Made by a program: the position numbers and the translations under genes. Under the pieces are notes generated by a model. That model did not search any database, was not told the origin of the DNA, and saw only the letters and a list, made by a program, of their open reading frames with translations. This document shows, one piece after another, positions 1 to 8,406 of a stretch of 64,000 bases of DNA; the stretch's first letter is position 1; each line of letters begins with the position of its first letter. The stretch comes from Comamonadaceae bacterium (GTDB taxonomy: Bacteria; Pseudomonadota; Gammaproteobacteria; Burkholderiales; Burkholderiaceae_C): assembly GCA_027488985.1 (NCBI GenBank), contig JAIYAR010000010.1:434001-498000 (forward strand), in the 5' to 3' direction.

Positions 1-214
1 GATAGCGACTCCACTGGGTATGGCTGCCAGACGCTATGCCACGCCAAAGCGCAGCAATACGCTCCCACTGTTGCAGCGGCAAAGTGGCCGCGCTTTGCAC
101 CATCAGCTCCACTTCAGCGTATCCCAGCGAAAAACCGTGTTCACGCAAGTAATGGGCAAACTCGCCCACTTGTTGGCGTGGATCAGTGGCATCGGCTTGC
201 GCAGTGGCGCTCAT
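1..214 (-). CDS. coxE: CoxE-like VWA-domain protein, N-terminal part only
   Basis: Reading the minus strand from an ATG at 214 gives an open frame of 71 codons that runs off the window start (MSATAQADATDPRQQVGEF at the N-terminus). It begins 9 nt after the coxD stop, so it is translationally linked to it. In form I and form II cox clusters the gene after the MoxR ATPase coxD is coxE, a von Willebrand A domain protein that works with CoxD in maturing the Mo/Cu active site. The visible part is a helical region ahead of any VWA domain, so the MIDAS motif cannot be checked. The identity therefore rests on position and N-terminal character, not on the catalytic domain. Confidence 0.7.
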   Translation of the reverse strand, partial: MSATAQADATDPRQQVGEFAHYLREHGFSLGYAEVELMVQSAATLPLQQWERIAALWRGIASGSHTQWSRY

Positions 215-223
215 CAAAGCGCC

Positions 224-1165
224 TTATTTCTGTTGTGCTGCCATCGCTCCGGCAACACCCACATCTTGGCCCATGCGTGGTCCATCCAGCAGCCGGGCCA
301 CCGTGTCAGAAGTTACCTGCCAACGGTCGTTGCGGGTCTTGAGCAAAGCCGCAAGTGAAGGTACCAGCGCCTGTGGGTCTATGGGCAGTTCTACATGCCC
401 CAGCTTGAACAACACCCTGACCCAATCCAGTGTTTCAGCCACGCCGGGGATTTTCTCCAAGTCGTGCTTTCGCAAGCGCTGCACAAACGCGACGGTTTCT
501 TCCACGAGGCGTCCAGTGGCCTCAGGTACCAGCGTGCGCACAATTTGGGTCTCGCGAGCCAGCGTGGGAAAGTCGACGTAATGAAACAGGCAGCGCCTTC
601 GCAGTGCATCGGAGAGATCACGCGTGCCATTGCTGGTGAGCACGACCAAAGGCTTGCTGATAGCCTTTAGTGTGCCGATTTCAGGGACAGTAACTTGATA
701 TTCGGAAAGCATCTCGAGCAGGAATGCTTCAAAAGCTTCGTCGGCGCGGTCGATTTCGTCGATGAGTAAAACACACGGCTGCGGGGAACGGATGGCTGCC
801 AGCAGAGGACGCTCCAGCAGAAAGGCCTCAGAAAAAAGATCGTCGCGCAATGCCGCACGGTCACCCTGCCCGGCCTCTGCAAGTCGAATTTCTAGCAATT
901 GGCGACTGTAATTCCACTCGTATACCGCCTGACTCAAGTCCAAGCCTTCGTAACACTGCAGACGCAAAAGCGGGCGGTTGAGGGCCCGGGCGCATGCACT
1001 GGCAATTGCGGTTTTGCCTACGCCAGCTTCACCTTCGAGAAGCAGTGGTCGCTCCAGCGCCAGTCCCATCCAAACCAGACTGGCCAAGTCTTCATCGGCA
1101 ATGTAGCCCGCCTTGAAAAGTTGCTCTCGCAGGCCCTCGGGCGTGGTGGGAACAGGTAAGGTCAT
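224..1165 (-). CDS. coxD: CoxD-like MoxR AAA+ ATPase
   Basis: 313-residue AAA+ ATPase of the MoxR class. The Walker A motif GEAGVGKT lies near residues 44-51 and Walker B is LLIDEIDRADE. The tail is the helical lid expected of MoxR proteins (about 300-330 residues). In carboxydotrophs CoxD is a membrane-associated chaperone-like ATPase needed to insert sulfur and copper into the Mo-Cu centre of CO dehydrogenase. It follows coxG by 32 nt and precedes coxE by 9 nt on the same strand, the arrangement expected for the maturation genes of a CODH operon. Generic MoxR proteins act on other targets, so the cox assignment comes from context. Confidence 0.88.
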   Translation of the reverse strand: MTLPVPTTPEGLREQLFKAGYIADEDLASLVWMGLALERPLLLEGEAGVGKTAIASACARALNRPLLRLQCYEGLDLSQAVYEWNYSRQLLEIRLAEAGQGDRAALRDDLFSEAFLLERPLLAAIRSPQPCVLLIDEIDRADEAFEAFLLEMLSEYQVTVPEIGTLKAISKPLVVLTSNGTRDLSDALRRRCLFHYVDFPTLARETQIVRTLVPEATGRLVEETVAFVQRLRKHDLEKIPGVAETLDWVRVLFKLGHVELPIDPQALVPSLAALLKTRNDRWQVTSDTVARLLDGPRMGQDVGVAGAMAAQQK

Positions 1166-1197
1166 GAGGCCGCGGCAACAATCTAGAGACTTGAGGT

Positions 1198-1830
1198 TTA
1201 CGACTTGCGCCCGAAGAGTCCGCCAAAAAAGTTTTTGATCATGAGCCAGACAAAGCCCAGTGCGTTGAACTCTTTGGCGACCACGGGGGCAACGGGTGGG
1301 GGTGGGACTGCAGCAGACTCCGGGTTGTTGCCGGACGCGCTTGCATCTGCTCCCGCCACCGGCGCCATGCCCGCTTGAACCACTTGAGCCTTTTGCGAGA
1401 ACACATCGGCAAACTGGGCAAGGATCATGTCAGACACCGACGTCATCATGCGACCGCCGAACTGTGCAAATTTTCCATTGACGATCACCTCGGCATGACC
1501 TTGCAGAATGCAGTTTCCGCCGTCGGACGGGGCCAGCGTCGCCGTAAGCTCCATGGATGCCGATGAGCCACCTTTATCCGCACCTTTGCCCATCATCTTC
1601 AAAGTGCGGGTTTCGATATCCAGCGTCAAAACTTCGATCGTGCCGGCAAACGCAGCGACTGCAGGCCCGACCTTGACCTTGACGGCGCCCTTGTAGTGGG
1701 TTGCGTCAATTTCTTCAGTGATCTGGGCACCGGGCATGCATGTAGCCAGCTCATTCATGTTGGCGAGCACTTGCCAGGCAGCTTCCACGCTGGCCGCTAC
1801 CGGGTATTGTTTGTCTAAGACGACTTCCAT
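1198..1830 (-). CDS. coxG: CoxG, CO dehydrogenase subunit G (SRPBCC fold)
   Basis: 210 residues. The first ~145 residues (starting MEVVLDKQYPVAASVEAAW) have the SRPBCC/CoxG pattern, a hydrophobic-pocket fold. A Pro/Ala-rich linker (about 155-185) follows, then a short hydrophobic/amphipathic C-terminus (FVWLMIKNFFGGLFGRKS) that could bind the membrane. CoxG is not a catalytic subunit; the family is implicated in attaching CO dehydrogenase to the cytoplasmic membrane and passing electrons towards quinone. The gene lies between coxL and coxD, and the C-terminal anchor agrees with a membrane-recruitment role (inference). Confidence 0.88.
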   Translation of the reverse strand: MEVVLDKQYPVAASVEAAWQVLANMNELATCMPGAQITEEIDATHYKGAVKVKVGPAVAAFAGTIEVLTLDIETRTLKMMGKGADKGGSSASMELTATLAPSDGGNCILQGHAEVIVNGKFAQFGGRMMTSVSDMILAQFADVFSQKAQVVQAGMAPVAGADASASGNNPESAAVPPPPVAPVVAKEFNALGFVWLMIKNFFGGLFGRKS

Positions 1831-1906
1831 ACGTACTTTCTATCTCGAATTGACAAAACAAGAGGGCGGATGCGCCATGGCACACCCGCCCCACAGAATG
1901 CAGCTA

Positions 1907-4309
1907 TCAGCTGGCAATACCGGCTTGCTTAAGCTGCTGCCACACTCGGTAAGCGGTGTGCGGCATGTTGAAGTGCGTCACACCCAGATGCGCAAATGCA
2001 TCGACCATGGCACTGGTAAATGTGGGAATGCTTCCTACGTGAGGCGACTCCGCAACACCCTTGGCACCGATCGGATGGTGCGGGCTCGGGGTCACTGTGT
2101 AGTCGGTTTCCCAATGGGGGGTTTCGACCGCGGTAGGCAAAAAGTAATCCATGAGCGAGTTGCCCTGGATGTTGCCCTGCTTGTCAAAGGACAACAGCTG
2201 ACCCATGGCTACTGCGAATCCTTCGGTCAGGCCGCCGTGAATTTGCCCTTCAATCACCATCGGGTTGATGCGCGTGCCGCAGTCGTCCAGCGCATAGAAG
2301 CGGCGAACTTTGGTCTCACCTGTTGCTTTGTCGATATCGACCACACACAGGTAAATGCCAAAGGGGTACGTAAAGTTCGGCGGATCGTAGTAGTGCACTG
2401 CCTCGAGGCCAGGCTCCAAACCGGCCGGAGGCTGGTGGTAAGCAGCCCAGGCAATTTCGGTCATGGTTTTGAACTTGGCATCATTGCCCTTGATCTTGAA
2501 GCGATCAATTTCCCACTCCAGATCCGCCTCGCTCACTTCCAGCAAATGGGCTGCAATGGTTTTGGCCTTGGCATGGATTTTTCTGGCAGCCATGGCGATA
2601 GCCGCACCCGCTACAGGGGTAGAACGGGAGCCGTAAGTGCCCAAGCCATAAGGCGCCGTGTGGGTGTCGCCCTCTTCCACTTGAATGACTTCCGACGAAA
2701 TACCTAGCTCGGTGGCAATGATCTGCGCGTAGGTGGTCTGGTGCGCCTGGCCTTGCGAAATCGTACCCATGCGGGCAATAGCACTCCCTGTGGGGTGTAC
2801 GCGAATCTCGCAGGAATCAAACATGCCGACGCCAAGAATGTCGCAAATCTTGCTGGGACCTGCACCGACCACTTCGGTAAATGTCACCAAGCCGATACCC
2901 ATGAGCGTTGGGCAATCGGGGTCGGCGCGTTTTGCGGCTTGTTCGGCGCGCAGTGCTTTGTAGTCCACTGCGTCCAGCACTTTGTCGAGCGCGGTCTGGT
3001 AGTCCCCTGAGTCGTACTCAAAACCGAATGCGGATTTGTAGGGAAACTGCTCGCGCTTGATGAAGTTCTTGGCGCGTATCTCAGCTTTGTCCATACCCAG
3101 TTTCTGTGCGAGTACATCAACCATGCGCTCCACTAGGTAAACCGCCTCCGTCACGCGGAAAGAACATCGGTATGCGACGCCACCCGGCGCCTTGTTGGTG
3201 TACACGCCATCTACGGAGCAATGTGCCGCAGCAATGTCATAGCTTCCCGAGCAAATATGGAACATGCCTGCGGGGAACTTGGACGGGTCAGCGCAGGCAT
3301 CAAACGCGCCGTGGTCTGCCGTGACGTGTGTGCGGAGCGCCAGAATTTTGCCGTCAGCTGTGGCGGCTAATTCGCCGGTCATGTGGTAGTCGCGGGCAAA
3401 GCCCGTGCTCGACAAATTTTCGATACGGTCTTCCACCCACTTGACGGGACGCCCCAGCACGATGGAAGCTACGATGGCACACACGTAGCCAGGGTAGATG
3501 GGCACTTTGTTGCCAAAACCGCCGCCAATGTCAGGGGAAATGATGCGTACCTTGGACTCCGGAATACCTGACAGCATGGACACCACCGTGCGCACCACGT
3601 GGGGCGCTTGGCTCGTAATCCAAGTGGTGAGCTCTCCACGCACCGGGTCGAACGATGCCACGCAGCCACAAGTCTCAAGCGGGCAAGGGTGCACACGCGG
3701 GTAGTGCATATCCTGCTTGACGGTGACGGCAGCACTAGCAAAAGCAGCGTCAGTTGCCTCTTTGTCACCCGCCTGCCAATTGAAAATGTGGTTGGGGCTT
3801 TTGCGAGGACCGTGGGCTCCTTCGGCTTTACCCGCCAAGTCTTCGCGCAACACGGGCGCGCCCGGCTTAAGAGCTTCAAAAGGATCGATGACTGCTTCGA
3901 GCTCTTCGTATTCCACTTCCACGGCCTCTACGCCATCCGCAGTGCAATAGCGGTCCTCACCAATCACCACGGCCACTTCCTGCATCTGAAAATGCACTTT
4001 TTCATCCGCCAGCACGGCCTGAACATCGCCCGCCAAGGTTGGCATCCAGTGCAATTTAAGCGGCTTCAAATCTTCAGCAGTGAGCACAGCAATGACGCCC
4101 GGAATCTTCAGCGCGGCTTCTTTGTTGATGCGTTTGATGCGGGCGTGAGCCACGGGCGCACGCACGATGTCCATGTGCAGCATGCCGGGAAGCTTCATGT
4201 CGTCGACGTAGTTGCCCTTGCCCTGGATAAAGCGGGCATCCTCCTTGCGCAGGCGGGACTCGCCCATGCCCATCAGGGCTTTTTCGCGATCACTCAAAGG
4301 TGCATTCAT
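1907..4309 (-). CDS. coxL: Form I aerobic CO dehydrogenase, large (molybdenum) subunit
   Basis: 800-residue xanthine-oxidase-family molybdopterin subunit that oxidises CO to CO2 at a Mo-Cu centre. The diagnostic active-site loop AYRCSFR is present, with the copper-ligating cysteine at residue 382. This motif separates genuine form I CODH from form II/xanthine dehydrogenase relatives (AYRGAGR type). The conserved catalytic glutamate sits in KGVAESP (Glu754). Length matches known CoxL (about 800-810). The gene is 30 nt downstream of coxS, and the order coxM-coxS-coxL is the form I order. The start at 4309 (MNAPLSDREKALMG) has a GGAGAC-like Shine-Dalgarno just upstream. No frameshift or missing core motif was seen. 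Confidence 0.97.
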   Translation of the reverse strand: MNAPLSDREKALMGMGESRLRKEDARFIQGKGNYVDDMKLPGMLHMDIVRAPVAHARIKRINKEAALKIPGVIAVLTAEDLKPLKLHWMPTLAGDVQAVLADEKVHFQMQEVAVVIGEDRYCTADGVEAVEVEYEELEAVIDPFEALKPGAPVLREDLAGKAEGAHGPRKSPNHIFNWQAGDKEATDAAFASAAVTVKQDMHYPRVHPCPLETCGCVASFDPVRGELTTWITSQAPHVVRTVVSMLSGIPESKVRIISPDIGGGFGNKVPIYPGYVCAIVASIVLGRPVKWVEDRIENLSSTGFARDYHMTGELAATADGKILALRTHVTADHGAFDACADPSKFPAGMFHICSGSYDIAAAHCSVDGVYTNKAPGGVAYRCSFRVTEAVYLVERMVDVLAQKLGMDKAEIRAKNFIKREQFPYKSAFGFEYDSGDYQTALDKVLDAVDYKALRAEQAAKRADPDCPTLMGIGLVTFTEVVGAGPSKICDILGVGMFDSCEIRVHPTGSAIARMGTISQGQAHQTTYAQIIATELGISSEVIQVEEGDTHTAPYGLGTYGSRSTPVAGAAIAMAARKIHAKAKTIAAHLLEVSEADLEWEIDRFKIKGNDAKFKTMTEIAWAAYHQPPAGLEPGLEAVHYYDPPNFTYPFGIYLCVVDIDKATGETKVRRFYALDDCGTRINPMVIEGQIHGGLTEGFAVAMGQLLSFDKQGNIQGNSLMDYFLPTAVETPHWETDYTVTPSPHHPIGAKGVAESPHVGSIPTFTSAMVDAFAHLGVTHFNMPHTAYRVWQQLKQAGIAS

Positions 4310-4339
4310 GAATGTCTCCTAATTTTTCTACGGAGGGCT

Positions 4340-4831
4340 TCAGGCCGTGACCGCTGGTTGTTGTTGAAGGTTCTTTGCGGCAAGCAGCACGGCCTTGACG
4401 ATGTTCTGGTAGCCGGTACAACGGCACAGATTGCCTGACATTCCATGACGTACTTCTTCAGCCGTCGGATTAGGGTTGTCCTGCAAGAAGCGATAGGCGC
4501 GCATCAGCATTCCCGGTGTGCAAAAACCGCACTGCAGACCATGCTCTCTGTAAAACGCATCTTGAATGGCATGCAAAACGCCACCGCTGGCCAGACCTTC
4601 TACAGTCTTGATATCGCTGCCTTCACACTGGACTGTCAGGTGGGTACAGGATTTGACTGACTGGCCATCAATGTCCACCGTACAAGCGCCACAGTGACTG
4701 GTCTCGCAGCCAATGTGCGCACCTGTGAGGCTCATTTTTTCGCGCAGAAAATGGATCAATAAGGTGCGCGGCTCTACGGCCTCTTCTACAGTCTTGCCAT
4801 TCAGGTTGAGGGAAACGATTTTTTTGCTCAT
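4340..4831 (-). CDS. coxS: CO dehydrogenase small subunit, two [2Fe-2S] clusters
   Basis: 163 residues with the two-domain ferredoxin architecture of the xanthine oxidase family. The N-terminal plant-type cluster is bound by CETSHCGAC plus a later Cys (VKSC). The C-terminal four-helix domain binds the second cluster through CGFCTPGM and [10 protein letters not shown]. It passes electrons from the Mo site of CoxL to the FAD of CoxM. It lies between coxM and coxL on the same strand with short spacers (36 and 30 nt), so it should be co-transcribed. Length and all eight cluster cysteines are as expected. Confidence 0.96.
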   Translation of the reverse strand: MSKKIVSLNLNGKTVEEAVEPRTLLIHFLREKMSLTGAHIGCETSHCGACTVDIDGQSVKSCTHLTVQCEGSDIKTVEGLASGGVLHAIQDAFYREHGLQCGFCTPGMLMRAYRFLQDNPNPTAEEVRHGMSGNLCRCTGYQNIVKAVLLAAKNLQQQPAVTA

Positions 4832-4867
4832 CGGGGCGTACTCCGTTAAATCGGGGTTTACTTGGAA

Positions 4868-5731
4868 TTAGCGGCAACGTGCCGCGGCTGCGGATATGGC
4901 CCGCTTGGTCATCTCGCCGGCCATTGCCGTTTTGTATTCGGCATCCCCCCGCAGGTCTTCGGCCGGTTCGCAGATGGCACGCACAGCTTGGGCAGCCGCC
5001 TCCAAGCTGGCCGCATTGATCGGGTTACCGATGAGTGCCTTTTCCGCTTCGCGGGCACGCAGCGCCGTGGGGGCCACGTTGGTCAGGCCGATGCTGGCGT
5101 GGCTCACTACGCCACCGCTCATGCGCAGCACCACTGCAGCACCAGCAGTCGCCCAATCTCCGGTTTTCCGTTTGAGTTTTTGGTAGGCGCTGCCCGTACC
5201 TACTGCGAAAGGCGCTATCAAAATTGCAGTAAGAATTTCGTTCTCGGCCAACGCTGTCATATAGGTCCCGAGGAAGAAATCCACCGCTTTGACTTGGCGC
5301 TCACCGTCGGGGCCCTGTAATACAAAAGTCGCATCCAACGCCATCGAGATGGCGGGGTGATCATTGCCGGGGTCGCCGTGGGCAATATCACCACCAATGG
5401 TGCCGCGATTGCGGACCTGTGGATCAGCGATCAATTTAGCCGCCTCGGGCAACAACGGGAGTTTGTCGTTGAGCAGTTTTGAGGCAATCAATTCGTTTTC
5501 GCTGGTCATGGCACCAATGCGAATCACACCACCTTGCTCGGAAATACCACGCAGCTCGGGAATGCGGTTGATGTCAATCAACGCGCCAGGCGCCGCGAAT
5601 CGCAGCTTCATCATGGGCAGCAGGCTGTGCCCGCCAGCCAAGAGCTTGGCCTCATCGCCCAAAGAAGAAAGCAGACCAATGGCCTCGCTCACAGTCTTGG
5701 GGGCATGGTAATCAAATGCGGGTGGAATCAT
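4868..5731 (-). CDS. coxM: CO dehydrogenase medium (FAD) subunit
   Basis: 287-residue FAD-binding subunit. The two signature FAD loops of the family are visible: AGGHSLLPMMKLR near residues 32-44 and TIGGDIAHGDPGNDHPA near residues 111-127. The C-terminal CO-deh-flav domain follows. It accepts electrons from CoxS and is the first structural gene of the operon. The ATG at 5731 is preceded by AGGAGAC, a good ribosome binding site. A 142-nt gap separates it from rcoM upstream on the same strand, large enough for its own promoter (see 5757-5820). Confidence 0.96.
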   Translation of the reverse strand: MIPPAFDYHAPKTVSEAIGLLSSLGDEAKLLAGGHSLLPMMKLRFAAPGALIDINRIPELRGISEQGGVIRIGAMTSENELIASKLLNDKLPLLPEAAKLIADPQVRNRGTIGGDIAHGDPGNDHPAISMALDATFVLQGPDGERQVKAVDFFLGTYMTALAENEILTAILIAPFAVGTGSAYQKLKRKTGDWATAGAAVVLRMSGGVVSHASIGLTNVAPTALRAREAEKALIGNPINAASLEAAAQAVRAICEPAEDLRGDAEYKTAMAGEMTKRAISAAAARCR

Positions 5732-5756
5732 GTCGTCTCCTCTTTTATTGGGAACA

Positions 5757-5820
5757 CCAAACTTTCATCACTCAAACCATACCGACGCCCTCTGTCACGC
5801 GGGAATCAAACCAATCAAAC
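5757..5820 (-). promoter_or_regulatory. Candidate RcoM operator upstream of coxM
   Basis: The gap between rcoM and coxM holds repeated GTTTGA-type hexamers, all on the coding (minus) strand: complements at 5815-5820, 5806-5811 and 5772-5777, plus a GTTTGG at 5757-5762. The first two form a 9-bp tandem repeat (GTTTGATTG/GTTTGATTC). LytTR-domain regulators bind direct repeats, and RcoM of Burkholderia xenovorans binds triplet direct repeats upstream of cox genes with about 21-bp periodicity. The spacing here is not a clean 21-bp ladder, so the exact operator is uncertain. The location, 25-90 nt before the coxM start, suits control of coxM. Confidence 0.4.
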
Positions 5821-5873
5821 GCTTGGTTCAGTGCACGAGCGGCCGGTAAATTCGCACGAACGATGTACCTGCT

Positions 5874-6680
5874 TCAGGCCTTTGCGGAAATCGCATCGGT
5901 CAATCCCAGTTGGTCCATCAAACGCGCAACGCTGGATCGCGAAACCGGAATTTCCACGGGCGTGGAGCCCATCATCCGAAGTGTCATACGGCCGTCATCT
6001 CGCACAATTTCATCGACTTGGCTCAGGTTGACGATGTAGCTGCGATGCACCCGCAAGAAGCATTGCGGATCCAGTCGGCTCTCCAGGTCGCCGATGGTCA
6101 GATTGCAAAACTGGCCGCCTTGTGCGGTGTGTACCCAGGTGTAGTGGCCTTCGCTGCGGATAAAGGACACGCTTTGCACGTCCACCAGCAGAACCCGGTT
6201 TTGCTTGACTGTAGGAATCTTTCTAAACTGCCGCTTGACGACTTCCTGCCCTTTGGACTTGGGCGTGTCATCGTCCTCTTGGCTTACCACTTCTGTGATG
6301 TCATAAAAAACCAGCGTATAGCCTGTGGCCGCACCCCGCACGTCAGAGAGTTTGGAGACTTTGATCAGCAAGACCCTTTCCGGGATATTGATCATCATCG
6401 CCATCGGGGGGGCGTTGTTCACCGGGCACTCTGCTTGACCCAACAAAAACTTGACTTTAGGTCGAGCCGCCTCCGGATGGAAATCCGTCACGATTTTCCC
6501 AAAGGGCATTTTTTCCTGCACCGGAAGACAACGTCTGGCGTAGTCGTTCATCCCCAGCACACGAATGCTCGCGTCAAGGTGGACCACGCCCACATCGAAA
6601 CGCTCTAACAGATAGAGCCACGAATTGACCTTCGAGCTTGTTTGCTTTTGGGATGCATCTGCATGACTACAAGTTTTCAT
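5874..6680 (-). CDS. rcoM: RcoM-type CO-sensing regulator (heme PAS + LytTR)
   Basis: 268 residues: an N-terminal PAS domain (about 20-135, with the RcoM-like stretch FDVGVVHLDASIRVLGMND) and a C-terminal LytTR DNA-binding domain (about 160-255, FLRVHRSYIVNLSQVDEI). RcoM proteins are one-component regulators that bind b-type heme in the PAS domain and activate cox genes when CO binds. Candidate heme ligands are His68 (DFHPE), Cys85 (AECPVN) and Met95 (PPMAMM); their spacing resembles the His/Cys/Met set reported in Burkholderia RcoM. Its position directly upstream of coxM on the same strand strongly supports this role over that of a generic LytTR regulator. Ligand numbering is inferred by motif, not by alignment. 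Confidence 0.9.
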   Translation of the reverse strand: MKTCSHADASQKQTSSKVNSWLYLLERFDVGVVHLDASIRVLGMNDYARRCLPVQEKMPFGKIVTDFHPEAARPKVKFLLGQAECPVNNAPPMAMMINIPERVLLIKVSKLSDVRGAATGYTLVFYDITEVVSQEDDDTPKSKGQEVVKRQFRKIPTVKQNRVLLVDVQSVSFIRSEGHYTWVHTAQGGQFCNLTIGDLESRLDPQCFLRVHRSYIVNLSQVDEIVRDDGRMTLRMMGSTPVEIPVSRSSVARLMDQLGLTDAISAKA

Positions 6681-6946
6681 CGGGCGTCTCGAGCTTGAAA
6701 ATTCAAAATGGTTGGACGACCAAACTAACTCGTGCCACTAAACGGACACTCATGCAACCTTCGCGCGCTTCGTTCACCCGTTAGCAAAAAAAAAAGAGGC
6801 TGGGTAAAGTGCGGGCTGTCAGGTCGTCAGACTGCAATGCCGCGCAAGCGTCGCTCAAGTGCAGGTCATGTTATCGGTACAAGTGATTGTCGCCACGGGG
6901 TTTACCCCCGATGCAATGATCAAAAGAAACAAAGCACATCGTTGAA

Positions 6947-7627
6947 ATGTTAAAACTGCAAACACAAGCCCATTGGCTGGCGCGGGGAGTTGGCACGGCA
7001 ACCATTACGCCGATCTTGCTACTGATGTTGGTAGCCTTCACATTGCAGGGTGTGGACCAGACCGCACAGCGCAGCACCAGTTCTTCACTATGGGTGACTC
7101 TGCTTTCCTTGGTAGCGGTGGCAGTCGGCTGCGGGGCACTGAGCTGGGTCCGTCCACAACGCGCGGGCCTATCGCCACCACATGTGATGCTGTCCCTGGG
7201 TTTTGGCGGGATGCTTTTGGGCTTGGCATATGACCTGATACAAGCGAGCCCGGCACAGCTGGAAAGTTTGTGCACCCAATCTGCCAATCTGGACATGATG
7301 CAGAGCTTTCAGCTTCACCTGACTTACCTGCCCGGCATGCACACCGGCATGCTGATTGGAGGGCTGCTAGCTATCCCCAGCCTGCGTGCCTTGCGCGCGA
7401 ATTGTGGTGTGTATTTGTGTTCCTTGTTTGCACAAAACCTTATGTGTTCTGCTTGGATGCTGCTAGGCATGACTCTGGGCGCTGTGTGGCTGGTGCGAAT
7501 GCAGGCAGAAAGCGGCGTGTCGTCCTTGCCGGGCATGTTGGGCGGCATGTTTGTTGGCATGACATGGGGCATGGTGATCAGCGTGGCGCTGTACCGCAGC
7601 TACTTTGCACTTAGGAACCGCAACTGA
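6947..7627 (+). CDS. Polytopic membrane protein of unknown function, divergent from rcoM
   Basis: 226 residues, not recognised. Hydrophobicity suggests five or six membrane helices (about 15-35, 48-68, 82-102, 124-144, 156-180, 190-215), several rich in Gly and Met (for example LPGMLGGMFVGMTWGMV). There is no signal peptide or catalytic motif that I can name. It starts 266 nt from rcoM in the opposite direction, so the two share an intergenic control region. That raises but does not prove a link to CO metabolism. The ATG at 6947 has only a weak ribosome binding site. Confidence 0.7.
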   Translation: MLKLQTQAHWLARGVGTATITPILLLMLVAFTLQGVDQTAQRSTSSSLWVTLLSLVAVAVGCGALSWVRPQRAGLSPPHVMLSLGFGGMLLGLAYDLIQASPAQLESLCTQSANLDMMQSFQLHLTYLPGMHTGMLIGGLLAIPSLRALRANCGVYLCSLFAQNLMCSAWMLLGMTLGAVWLVRMQAESGVSSLPGMLGGMFVGMTWGMVISVALYRSYFALRNRN

Positions 7628-7950
7628 ATTCACTTCAACAAGGGCTTTGAAAGTCGGTTAGGCGCCAGGCCAGATCGCCGAAGCTATAGCAATTCTCTTG
7701 CCCAACGAGGAGTGTGGGTGGCTGGTCTTGCAGATGTCTACTGCGTCTGCGCACATGTCGCGGCCTAGATTCTTGCCGCCAAGCAAGCACTTGAACCCTT
7801 ACTTGAGCACCGTGGCACCCGTAGAGTCCACAGCAAATAGCTTGTGGAGGATGAAAGGCGGCTTGCAAACCGGACAAGCGGTTACACCGTGTCGAAGAAC
7901 GACAAAGAGTTGTAGAGGACCTTCAAGGGCCGCTACAACGGGCGTTGAAC
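7628..7950. other. Intergenic stretch with possible decayed coding remnant
   Basis: 323 bases without a convincing gene. On the minus strand one frame reads protein-like across an in-frame TAA at about 7797-7799: a segment with a CPVC pair (TACPVCKPPFILHKLF) upstream of the stop, then KCLLGGKNLGRDMCADAVD downstream. This could be a small zinc-ribbon-like gene broken by a stop codon, or chance. No inverted terminal repeats or transposase motifs were seen. Confidence 0.25.
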
Positions 7951-8352
7951 TCATTGCTGCATTGCGATCAATCTGGCATCTGCCAGCGCTGCCGACCGGT
8001 GGTGTACGAAAGCTTGGTACGCGGGTGAGCGCACCATGTTCATGAAAGCCGCGGCATTGGGGTACTGCACCAGCAAGACGTCGTCCCACGCCTCGCTTGC
8101 AGGAGCCACCAAGGCATGGCAAGCGCGGCCTTGCCACACTACTATGCCGCCCGCGGCTTGCACGGATTTCAGGGCATGGGCCGCATATCGGGAATAAGCC
8201 TCGCGCCCTGAACACGGAGCTTCCTGGCGGTCAGCGGCGTATTCAGCCTGCGCTTTGAAGCGCAGCAAGTTCAGCATGGTGACCGGCTTGTCAGGCGCCG
8301 TTTTCGCGAAGAGCTGGCTGAAACTTTCGCGGCTCGGATCAATAGTGGGCAT
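7951..8352 (-). CDS. DUF1330 family protein
   Basis: 133 residues with the pattern of the DUF1330 ferredoxin-like (dimeric alpha/beta barrel) fold. VTMLNLLRFKAQAEY is near residues 24-38. Downstream come REAYSRYAAHALKSVQAAGG and WDDVLLVQYPNAAAFMNMV, the last containing the family's typical 'YP(s/n)..AF..M..S.aYQ' segment. Function in this family is not established; some relatives are annotated as monooxygenase-like. It stands alone on the minus strand, 54 nt downstream of the beta-lactamase-fold gene and possibly co-transcribed with it. Confidence 0.85.
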   Translation of the reverse strand: MPTIDPSRESFSQLFAKTAPDKPVTMLNLLRFKAQAEYAADRQEAPCSGREAYSRYAAHALKSVQAAGGIVVWQGRACHALVAPASEAWDDVLLVQYPNAAAFMNMVRSPAYQAFVHHRSAALADARLIAMQQ

Positions 8353-8406
8353 GTTGACGGTCCTATGTTGAGTTGGTGAATGGAGCGATGCAAGCCTTGC
8401 AATGAA

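Noticed and set aside
1718..2707. Long plus-strand open frame opposite coxL
   Set aside because: It is antisense to coxL/coxG codons and lacks family motifs; GC-rich genes commonly leave long antisense frames.
1907..4309. CoxL as a form II CODH or xanthine dehydrogenase
   Set aside because: The AYRCSFR loop and the M-S-L gene order are form I features.
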